From contig CAIPEB010000437.1 in the NCBI GenBank assembly GCA_903863885.1, positions 1-43,067 of the forward strand: DNA of 43,067 nucleotides, given 5' to 3'. Made by a program: the position numbers and the translations under genes. This stretch comes from an uncultured Planctomycetaceae bacterium. GTDB lineage: Bacteria > Planctomycetota > Planctomycetia > Pirellulales > Pirellulaceae. Under the pieces are notes generated by a model. The model made no database searches. It had not been told where the DNA came from and saw nothing but the letters and a program-made list of their open reading frames with translations. Each line of letters opens with the position of its first letter. Position 1 is the stretch's first letter. Positions 1 to 6,726 of this stretch are shown here, one piece after another.

Positions 1-18
1 GAGGAAGGAAGGTGCAAC

Positions 19-459
19 ATGTCGAGGCCGTCAGGTCCGTGGACGTATTGGCCGCCTGCTCTATTGGATGATTTCCGCAAGGAGTTGGGCCGCCTGGTCG
101 AGAACGTCTTTGAGCCGGGTACCGAATCACAGTCTTTCGCTCCCAGCGTAAACGTGATTGAAACGGCGCAATCGATCGAAGTGACGATGGATCTGCCGGG
201 AGTGCAGCCTGCGGATGTGCAGATCGAGATCAAGGAAGGTCAGCTTTGGGTGTCGGGCGAGCGCAAGTCGCAGGTTGAAATGACAGGCAGCACCGTGCAT
301 CGCGTCGAGCGGCGATTCGGCCAGTTCAGTCGCGTCATTCCGCTGATCGCGGCTGTGGATGTTGACAAGGTGGATGCCAGATACAGCGACGGCGTATTGT
401 CGATCAGCATTCCGAAATCGGAGGCCGCGAAGTCGAGGCGAATCGAAATCAAGAGTTAG
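19..459 (+). CDS. Small heat shock protein, Hsp20/alpha-crystallin family
   Basis: A 146-residue ATP-independent holdase chaperone of the cytoplasm, which binds unfolding proteins and keeps them soluble. The alpha-crystallin domain spans about residues 40-140. Its signature is visible near the end: the beta-strand motif SDGVLSISIPK corresponds to the family consensus A-x-x-x-G-V-L. The N-terminal arm, with MSRPSGPWTYWPP and a DDFRKELGRL helix, is short, as in bacterial class A Hsp20. The C-terminal tail RRIEIKS resembles the I-x-I anchor that docks into neighbouring subunits. A strong purine-rich ribosome-binding site (AAGGAAGG) lies just before the ATG. The window begins 18 bases upstream, so any heat-shock promoter or CIRCE element is outside view. 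Confidence 0.95.
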   Translation: MSRPSGPWTYWPPALLDDFRKELGRLVENVFEPGTESQSFAPSVNVIETAQSIEVTMDLPGVQPADVQIEIKEGQLWVSGERKSQVEMTGSTVHRVERRFGQFSRVIPLIAAVDVDKVDARYSDGVLSISIPKSEAAKSRRIEIKS

Positions 460-714
460 CTGCCCGTTGCTGTGCCGCGGGCCGTCGGTCGGGAGTTGCG
501 ATCGCAACGGTCGTGTGAAACATGACGGGTTACGGAGAAGCGGCGGGTAAGGTAAAAAATGCCGATTGAATTCGGATGGAGATCCCGCGTGGGGAAAGTC
601 GAAGTTTGAAGATGCCTCGCTCAGGCCGAGGTGATTTGCGATACCCGTCGGAACCGCATCAGGGCGGATTCCGTCAGATCCGTTTCTTCTTTGTTCAGGA
701 GAGTCACGCCAGAC

Positions 715-858
715 ATGTCAGGTCCCATTATTCGGTCCGGCCCAAGCGTCAAGTATTCGCAGAACTGGGAGTCGGTTTTCGGCACCAAGAAAACCAAGGC
801 AACGGCGGGCAAGCCCGCTGAAAAGAAGGCCGCGCCGAAGAAGGCGAAACGCAAGTGA
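715..858 (+). CDS. Small basic lysine/alanine-tailed protein, 47 aa
   Basis: I cannot assign a function. The N-terminal half has an ordered look (MSGPIIRSGPSVKYSQNWES, then VFG). The C-terminal half is a low-complexity Lys/Ala/Pro tail with KKAAPKKAKRK at the end, like the nucleic-acid-binding tails of histone H1-like bacterial proteins. I recall similar short proteins in other planctomycetes but cannot verify that here. An AGGAG lies about 15 bases before the ATG, rather far for a ribosome-binding site. An in-frame upstream start at 631 would give 75 residues, but that extension is Arg/Ser-rich with no recognisable features, so I prefer 715. It stands alone, about 255 bases after hsp20 and convergent with valS. 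Confidence 0.6.
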   Translation: MSGPIIRSGPSVKYSQNWESVFGTKKTKATAGKPAEKKAAPKKAKRK

Positions 859-917
859 CGCTGCCGCAAGACGCGGCTTAGGCCGAGCGAAAGAACAAGT
901 TGACGAATTCGTTTGTG

Positions 918-934
918 TGGCACTGGCTGTGCCA
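918..934. other. Short hairpin between the small ORF and valS
   Basis: TGGCAC at 918-923 pairs with GTGCCA at 929-934 across the loop TGGCT, and another TGGCAC follows at 936-941. There is no T-tract, so it is not a normal intrinsic terminator. It lies in the 251-base gap between two convergent genes and may be a small dispersed palindrome. Only one copy was noticed in the window. Confidence 0.4.
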
Positions 935-1109
935 ATGGCACTCAAAACAGCGGGCAAGGGTGTGATCGCCGTTTCCATTGGCAGAGCCAGATAGGACGCT
1001 GCAATTCACCGACGACAAACTTCCAGGCCTGGCCGATCACGTTGATTTCTTTCGCATCGCTCGCTCACGAGCAACCGGCGAATTGCATCGGTTATTCTTT
1101 CGCTCTGCC

Positions 1110-4100
1110 TCAGGCCTGCCGGCGCAGCTCGGCCAGCGCTGCTCGGACGGCGGCCAGTTGTTGCTGCAATTGCGACAGGCTTTCGCGTTCTTTTTCTACA
1201 ACGTCCGCAGGTGCTTTTTCTACGAAGCTCGCATTGGCGAGCTTCTTTTCTTTTCCCTGGATCAGGCCCTGCAGTTTCTTTTCCTGCTGCTCGTTGCGCG
1301 AGATTTCGGCGGATACGTCGATCAGTCCGGTCAGGTCAACGAGGACTTCCATGCCGGCGGCGTTCACAGACGCCGTCGCGCCGGCGACCTGGATATTCAA
1401 GCCGCAGCCTGCCATGCCGGCATTGGCCAGTGACAGGAAATAGGCTTGCATGGGCTGCAGAAGCCGGCAGAAATCCTCGTCCGCGCGGAGATAGAAATCG
1501 AGTTGCTTGCGCGGAGCGATATTCTGACGGCTTCGAATTTCTCGTACGGCACCCACCACAGCCTGGAACAAACGGAAGCGGCGCTCGCTTTGCTCATCGA
1601 CGTGCGACGCGTCGACCTTGGGCCAATCGGCCCGCATGATGCTGTCGGGCAGCGACAGACCCGACAAACCTCGCTTCGGCGCCACGCGATTGAGCAGTTG
1701 CCAGATTTCCTCCGTGATGAAGGGCATGATGGGATGCAGCAGCCTCAGCAGGACATCGAGCGCATGCGCGAGCACCCGCTGAGCATCACCTCGCTGCGCC
1801 GGATCCTGCAGGCGGCTCTTGGCCACTTCGAGATAGAAGCTGCAGAATTCGTCCCATGCGAAGTCGTAAAGCGTGCGAGATGCATCTGCGTAGTGATATG
1901 CCTCAAGCGACTCGGTCACCGCTTTCGTCACTGTCGCCAGTCGGCTGAGGAGCCAGCGGTCCTCGAGCGCCAGTTGATCCAGTTGGACGAGCCCCGGTTC
2001 GAACCCTTCGAGGTTCAACAGCGCGAATCTCGCGGCGTTCCAGAGCTTGTTGCCGAAGTTGCGGGCCTGTTCGAACCGTTCGCTCACGACCGGTCCTCGC
2101 GGCAGGGCCCGATCGGCATCGGTGCGGGCCCACTGCGTTGCGAACGGCTCGTGGCACTTCGGGCAGGAGACGCGCGGCCGCTCGCGGTTCTCTTTGGTCT
2201 GCTCGATCAACTGCTCGCAATGCGGACACTCGAACTGCACGGGCATCCGCACGTCCTGCGTCTCGGTCGTCAGGTACGCGAGCCCGAATCTCAGCGCATC
2301 GGGGCCGAATTTGTCGATAACGTCCAGCGGATCCACGCCGTTCCCCTTCGACTTCGACATCGTTTCGCCGTACGAGTCGAGAATCTTCGGGTGGATGAAG
2401 ACATCGCGGAACGGAACTTCGCCAAGGTTGTTCAGCCCGGTCAGAACCATGCGCGCCACCCACAGCGTTATGATGTCGCGGCTGGTGATCAGCACGTTCG
2501 TTGGATAGAAATACGCCAGTTCGGGCGTCTTCTCCGGCCACCCCAGCGTCGAGTGCGGCCAGAGCGCGGAACTGAACCACGTATCGAGCACTTCCTCTTC
2601 GCGCTCCACTGCGGCAACGGCGCGTACGACTTTGACGTAGGCTCCAGGCACCTTGTGTCCGGCTCCTCGCTTCTGCACCATCTCGCGTAATTGTCCCAGC
2701 ACCCGGTCGAATTCGTCAGTGCGAGTGCAGATCCGCACGCAGCCTGCGGGGGGAGCCGGATCGGCAGCCACCGAGTCGCCGAAGTCCGCATGCCCCAGGG
2801 AAGTGCAGAGGGCTGCGAGTTCCTTCAAAACCGCGGCCGTGTCCGGAGCCTTTTCCGATTCGTCGGCCGGCCTCAGTCGCAGTGTCCAGACCGGGATGCG
2901 GTGCCCCCACCATAACTGCCGGCCGATGGGCCAGTCCCGTTTTTCGTTGAGCCAGTCGAGATAGCCTTTCGTGTAACGCGCGGGCAGGATCCGCACACGG
3001 CCCTGATTGACCGCGTCCATTGCGGATTGGGCCAGATCGGCCATTTTGACGAACCACTGGTCCGCCAGATACGGCTCGATGGGAGTCTTGCTGCGATCGG
3101 AATGAGCCAGGTCGATCTCGCGGTCCTCAACCTTGTCGAGCAGTCCCCGTTCCTGGAGATCCGCCACTACGCGGCTCCGCGCTTCCTGCACGTTGAGCCC
3201 CCGATAGGCCCCGGCGTTTTCGTTCAGCGTGCCATCGGGGTTCAAGATGTTGATCATCGGCAGCGACTGGCGGAGTCCGACTTCGTAGTCATTCGGATCA
3301 TGTGCGGGCGTGATCTTGACGCACCCGCTGCCCAGCTCGGGCTTCGCCCAGCGGTCGGCGACGAGCGGAATCGGCCTGTCCAACAGAGGGAGCAGCACCT
3401 TGCGCCCATCGAGCGCCATGTCCCGCAATTGCTCCAGCGCCGCCCGCATGCTCTGCGAGCGCTGACGCACCTCATCCAGCTGCTGCTGCAGAGCCGGTCG
3501 GTCCTTGCTCGGAGCTTCAGCCAGCTTCGCGGCGAGGTCGGCTTCGGCTTGTGCCAGCGCGCCGGCCGGATCGGGATGTACGGCGACGGCCGTATCACCC
3601 AGCATGGTTTCGGGACGCGTCGTCGCCACGCTGACAAAGGCGGGTTCGCCCGGCCTGGGATCGATCACCGGATAGCGGAGGTGCCAGAAATGCCCCTGCA
3701 CCGTCTCGTGAAATACCTCGTCGTCGCTGACCGCCGTCTGCAGAAATGTGTCCCAATTCACCAGCCGCTTGCCGCGATAAATCAGGCCTTTGCTGAACAG
3801 GTCGAAAAAAGTCTGACGCACGGCGCGGGCACAGGTTTCATCGAGTGTGAACCGCGTGCGCCGCCAGTCGCAACTGCAGCCCATGCGCTGTAATTGTCCA
3901 AGAATCCGCGTTTCGTATTGCTTCTTCCAATCCCAGATGCGTTCGACCAGCTTCTCGCGGCCCAGATCGTGGCGAGTCTTGCGTTCCTCCTCGAGCAAAC
4001 GCTTCTCGACCACCGCTTGTGTCGCAATGCCGGCATGGTCCGTGCCCGGCATCCACAGGGCATTGAAGCCTTGCATCCGCTTCATGCGAATCAACACGTC

Positions 4101-4304
4101 CTGCAGCGTGTTGTTCAGTGCGTGCCCAAGGTGCAGTGCCCCTGTGACGTTCGGAGGCGGAATCACAATGCAAAACGGTGGCCGCGAAGGGTCGACATCG
4201 GCATTGAAACAGCCGGACTCCATCCAGTAGCGGTAGAGGCGGTCCTGTGCCTGGCGATAGTCAAAGCGATTGGGAATCGAGTCAGACGAAAAAACAGTGG
4301 CCAT
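1110..4304 (-). CDS. valS: Valyl-tRNA synthetase with two insertions
   Basis: Charges tRNA-Val with valine and hydrolyses mischarged Thr-tRNA. Class I signatures are clear: PPNVTGALHLGHALNN holds the HIGH-type motif near residues 45-60, and ETMSKSKGNGVDPLDVI holds the KMSKS loop. The editing domain shows TTRPETMLGDTAVAVHP and KITPAHDPNDYEVG. An anticodon-binding helical domain and the C-terminal coiled coil (KKLQGLIQGKEKKLANASF) follow. The protein is about 1064 residues, longer than the usual 870-950, because of two insertions. One is a roughly 45-residue helical stretch in the editing domain (about nt 3420-3560). The other is a C-x2-C-x17-C-x2-C zinc ribbon just after the KMSKS region, with Cys 693, 696, 714 and 717. 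I chose the ATG at 4304 because the protein begins MATVFSSDSIPNRFDY there. A longer in-frame start at 4346 adds only 14 unconserved residues. Confidence 0.97.
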   Translation of the reverse strand: MATVFSSDSIPNRFDYRQAQDRLYRYWMESGCFNADVDPSRPPFCIVIPPPNVTGALHLGHALNNTLQDVLIRMKRMQGFNALWMPGTDHAGIATQAVVEKRLLEEERKTRHDLGREKLVERIWDWKKQYETRILGQLQRMGCSCDWRRTRFTLDETCARAVRQTFFDLFSKGLIYRGKRLVNWDTFLQTAVSDDEVFHETVQGHFWHLRYPVIDPRPGEPAFVSVATTRPETMLGDTAVAVHPDPAGALAQAEADLAAKLAEAPSKDRPALQQQLDEVRQRSQSMRAALEQLRDMALDGRKVLLPLLDRPIPLVADRWAKPELGSGCVKITPAHDPNDYEVGLRQSLPMINILNPDGTLNENAGAYRGLNVQEARSRVVADLQERGLLDKVEDREIDLAHSDRSKTPIEPYLADQWFVKMADLAQSAMDAVNQGRVRILPARYTKGYLDWLNEKRDWPIGRQLWWGHRIPVWTLRLRPADESEKAPDTAAVLKELAALCTSLGHADFGDSVAADPAPPAGCVRICTRTDEFDRVLGQLREMVQKRGAGHKVPGAYVKVVRAVAAVEREEEVLDTWFSSALWPHSTLGWPEKTPELAYFYPTNVLITSRDIITLWVARMVLTGLNNLGEVPFRDVFIHPKILDSYGETMSKSKGNGVDPLDVIDKFGPDALRFGLAYLTTETQDVRMPVQFECPHCEQLIEQTKENRERPRVSCPKCHEPFATQWARTDADRALPRGPVVSERFEQARNFGNKLWNAARFALLNLEGFEPGLVQLDQLALEDRWLLSRLATVTKAVTESLEAYHYADASRTLYDFAWDEFCSFYLEVAKSRLQDPAQRGDAQRVLAHALDVLLRLLHPIMPFITEEIWQLLNRVAPKRGLSGLSLPDSIMRADWPKVDASHVDEQSERRFRLFQAVVGAVREIRSRQNIAPRKQLDFYLRADEDFCRLLQPMQAYFLSLANAGMAGCGLNIQVAGATASVNAAGMEVLVDLTGLIDVSAEISRNEQQEKKLQGLIQGKEKKLANASFVEKAPADVVEKERESLSQLQQQLAAVRAALAELRRQA

Positions 4305-4367
4305 GGAGTCATCCTGTCCTGCACCCGCCGCAGTCGATTGGCGCAATCACCAATGGTTTCACACGAT

Positions 4368-4386
4368 ACGGTCCCAAGCGGACCGT
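4368..4386. other. Perfect 7-bp hairpin upstream of valS
   Basis: ACGGTCC at 4368-4374 and GGACCGT at 4380-4386 form a perfect stem with a five-base loop. It lies 64-82 bases upstream of the valS start and about 190 bases past the cimA stop on the same strand. No T-run follows on either strand. It could be part of a valS leader, an operator or a weak processing site; nothing in the sequence decides. Confidence 0.35.
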
Positions 4387-4573
4387 GCGAATTGACATCA
4401 ATAACGCTGATGGGGCGCCCTTGGCAAGGGGTGAGGGCGGTACGAGTTTCGCCGCTCGCACCCGAAACAAGCAATTCGGTCCGGGACGGCCCTAACATGA
4501 GCCAATCCGGTGCTAGCGAGTTACTTGCCAACCGGAAACGCCGGAACCGATTACCGCCGCCATCCGGTCCGCG

Positions 4574-6211
4574 TCATGCCTCAACGGCGTCGCGAACCGG
4601 GTGAGCAATGGGAGCGTTTGCGGAAGATGCATCGGACGGCTGACGCAGCTCGTCCTTGTGCAGCTTGAACTCGACCGCATCCACCAGCGCGATCCAACTG
4701 GCTTCGATGATATTCTCGCTCACGCCCGTTGTGCCCCAGACCGTATCGCGGTCGGCGCTCTCGATTGCAACTCGGATGCGTGCCGCAGTGCCGGCCTCCG
4801 AATTGACGACGCGGACCTTGTAATCGACGAGCCTCATATCGCGCAGCGCCGGAAAGTTGCCGTTAAGCGCTTTGCGCAGCGCCGCATCCAGCGCGTTCAC
4901 CGGGCCGTCTCCTTCGGCTACCTCGTGGCGCATATCGCCCTGCACTCGCAGCTTGACCGTCGCCTCGGTCGTCACTTTGCCGGACTCATCGACGCCGACC
5001 TCGACGTGATACTTGACCCGCTCGAAGTGGGCGGTGAAAGTCCCGGCACATTTGCGGACGAGCAGGTCGAACGACGCTTCGGCCGACTCGAACTGGTAGC
5101 CTTCGTTTTCCAACGAAACAACGCGACGCAGGATCTTGTCCATCAGCGCCGAGTCGTTCTGCAGGTTATGTCCGGTGGTCAACGCGGCGATATTGGAACG
5201 ACCGGACAATTCGCTGACCAGAATTCGCCGTTCATTTCCCACCAGAGCCGGATTGATGTGTTCATAGCTCTCGGTCGCACGGGCGACGGCGTGCACGTGC
5301 ATGCCCCCCTTGTGGGCAAATGCGCTGTGCCCGACGAACGGCTGGTTATTGCGAAGATTCATGTTCGCCGTTTCGTACACGTACCGCGAGAGTTCAGTGA
5401 GCCGTTCCAGGCTCCGGCCGCCCATGACCTGGTATCCCTTCTTGAGGGCAAGATTCGCGACGACTGAGATCAGGTCCGCGTTGCCGCACCGTTCTCCGAA
5501 GCCATTGATCGTGCCCTGGACTTGAGTCGCCCCGGCGTCCACGGCCGCGATCGAGTTGGCAACTGCCAGATCGCAATCGTTGTGGCAGTGAATACCGACC
5601 GCCACGCCCAGCGGCGCAAGGGCTTCGATCGCCGCCGCCGTCAATCGGGCGATTTCCTCGGGCATGGTGCCGCCGTTGGTATCGCAGAGCGTCACCAGGC
5701 ATGCGCCCGCCTCGGCCGCCGCGCGGATCGTGGACAGGGCGTATTCCGGATTCGCCTTGAATCCGTCGAAAAAATGCTCCGCGTCGTAGATGAGTTCGCG
5801 GCCCGATTGATGCAGGAATGAGACGGAGTCGCGGATCATGTCGAGATTCTCTTCCAGTGAAACCCGCAGCACGCGGCTCACGTGGAAATCCGATGTCTTG
5901 CCGACAATCGTGCAGACGGGCGCTCCCGACTCGAGCAGCGCCTTCATGCCGGGGTCCTCCGCCGCGCTCATGCCCCTTCGGCGGGTCATGCCAAACGCGC
6001 AAATCTTCGCGTGCTTCAAGGTCAATTGCTGAGCGCGTCGGAAATACTCGGCGTCCTTTTCGTTCGACAGCGGGTATCCGCCCTCGATGTAATCCGCACC
6101 GATTTCGTCCAGTCGCTCCGTGATTAACAACTTGTCCTGAAGCGAAAGGCTGACCCCTTCCCCCTGCGTGCCGTCCCGCAACGTCGTGTCGTAGATTTGA
6201 ACCGATCGCAT
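4574..6211 (-). CDS. cimA: Citramalate synthase, CimA type
   Basis: Condenses pyruvate with acetyl-CoA to (R)-citramalate, the entry to the threonine-independent route to isoleucine. The 545-residue protein opens with YDTTLRDGTQGEG, the HMGL/DRE-TIM catalytic signature. It also carries GIHCHNDCDLAVANS and GTINGFGERCGNADL, which supply metal ligands and the active-site loop. The C-terminal third, from about residue 390, is the LeuA-type dimerisation/allosteric domain. The variant opening TQGEGVSLSLQDKL and the text IEGGYPLSNEKD fit the long CimA group rather than LeuA or NifV. Feedback inhibition by isoleucine is family knowledge, not visible here. About 515 bases, including a strong terminator, separate it from upstream ftsK, so it probably has its own promoter. 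Homocitrate synthase is a less likely alternative. Confidence 0.88.
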   Translation of the reverse strand: MRSVQIYDTTLRDGTQGEGVSLSLQDKLLITERLDEIGADYIEGGYPLSNEKDAEYFRRAQQLTLKHAKICAFGMTRRRGMSAAEDPGMKALLESGAPVCTIVGKTSDFHVSRVLRVSLEENLDMIRDSVSFLHQSGRELIYDAEHFFDGFKANPEYALSTIRAAAEAGACLVTLCDTNGGTMPEEIARLTAAAIEALAPLGVAVGIHCHNDCDLAVANSIAAVDAGATQVQGTINGFGERCGNADLISVVANLALKKGYQVMGGRSLERLTELSRYVYETANMNLRNNQPFVGHSAFAHKGGMHVHAVARATESYEHINPALVGNERRILVSELSGRSNIAALTTGHNLQNDSALMDKILRRVVSLENEGYQFESAEASFDLLVRKCAGTFTAHFERVKYHVEVGVDESGKVTTEATVKLRVQGDMRHEVAEGDGPVNALDAALRKALNGNFPALRDMRLVDYKVRVVNSEAGTAARIRVAIESADRDTVWGTTGVSENIIEASWIALVDAVEFKLHKDELRQPSDASSANAPIAHPVRDAVEA

Positions 6212-6304
6212 CTCAGCCTCAACCGCCCTGTGAATCGTGTTCAGGCAACTACCGCCCGGATTTTGAAACTCGCCAAGAAAGAACCTGCAAACCCAAGCAT
6301 TTCA

Positions 6305-6342
6305 CAAAAAAAGCCCTGCTGCCCGTCGCGGGCCACAGGGCT
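6305..6342 (-). terminator. Rho-independent terminator downstream of ftsK
   Basis: Read on the minus strand, AGCCCTG pairs with CAGGGCT (6336-6342 with 6312-6318). A second stem of five pairs (6329-6333 with 6321-6325) stacks inside across a 2x2 internal loop, closed by a three-base loop. Seven T residues follow at once (6311-6305 on the minus strand). It ends transcripts from ftsK about 385 bases past its stop. Because it sits about 100 bases before cimA, an attenuator role for cimA cannot be excluded, but I see no leader peptide rich in branched-chain codons. Confidence 0.8.
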
Positions 6343-6593
6343 GTATCGTTTTCATGCTCGCTGATTGCCCGCGGCTCCGCTACGCTTGCGCGCAAATGAT
6401 CCCGATAATGCCGATCGGACGGCGCATCGTGATTACGGAAACAGGCAACATCAGGGTTAATCCCCACGAGCGAACTTGTTTGTCGATCAGGACGCTTGTT
6501 TCTCACCGAGACGACGTCATTTCGGCGATACCGTCTCGTCCGCGATTGTCCCTCGTCTGCGGACGGACCGGTTCGCGGCCGGCCACAGCGTCC

Positions 6594-6619
6594 AAGTCCC
6601 TTTAAGCACGGGACTTTTT
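6594..6619 (+). terminator. Terminator-like hairpin facing the plus strand
   Basis: AAGTCCC at 6594-6600 pairs with GGGACTT at 6610-6616 across a nine-base loop and runs into TTTGTTACCTT. The T-run is on the plus strand only, yet no plus-strand gene lies upstream before the small ORF near 0.7 kb. It may end an unannotated small RNA or antisense transcript, or be chance. Confidence 0.4.
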
Positions 6620-6726
6620 GTTACCTTAAGTGCGACTGGCGAAGGTGTCAACGGCATGCCGGGCCTGCAACCCTCGTGCACGTTGGTGTCCGGTACGTTC
6701 CGCAGCCAAAGCAAGTGCCGGGCATG

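Larger units (their letters stand above)
6212..6726. other. 515-base gap between ftsK and cimA
   Basis: I see no convincing gene here. Short reading frames on both strands have no recognisable motifs and no good ribosome-binding sites. The gap holds a strong minus-strand terminator (6312-6342) and a plus-strand terminator-like hairpin (6594-6619). The first 100 bases next to cimA presumably contain its promoter and ribosome-binding site, which I cannot point to precisely. Confidence 0.5.

Noticed and set aside
1446-2690. Long plus-strand open frame opposite valS (414 codons)
   Set aside because: It is antisense to strongly conserved ValRS sequence and its translation is Arg/His/Leu-rich with no motifs; long antisense frames are expected in GC-rich DNA.
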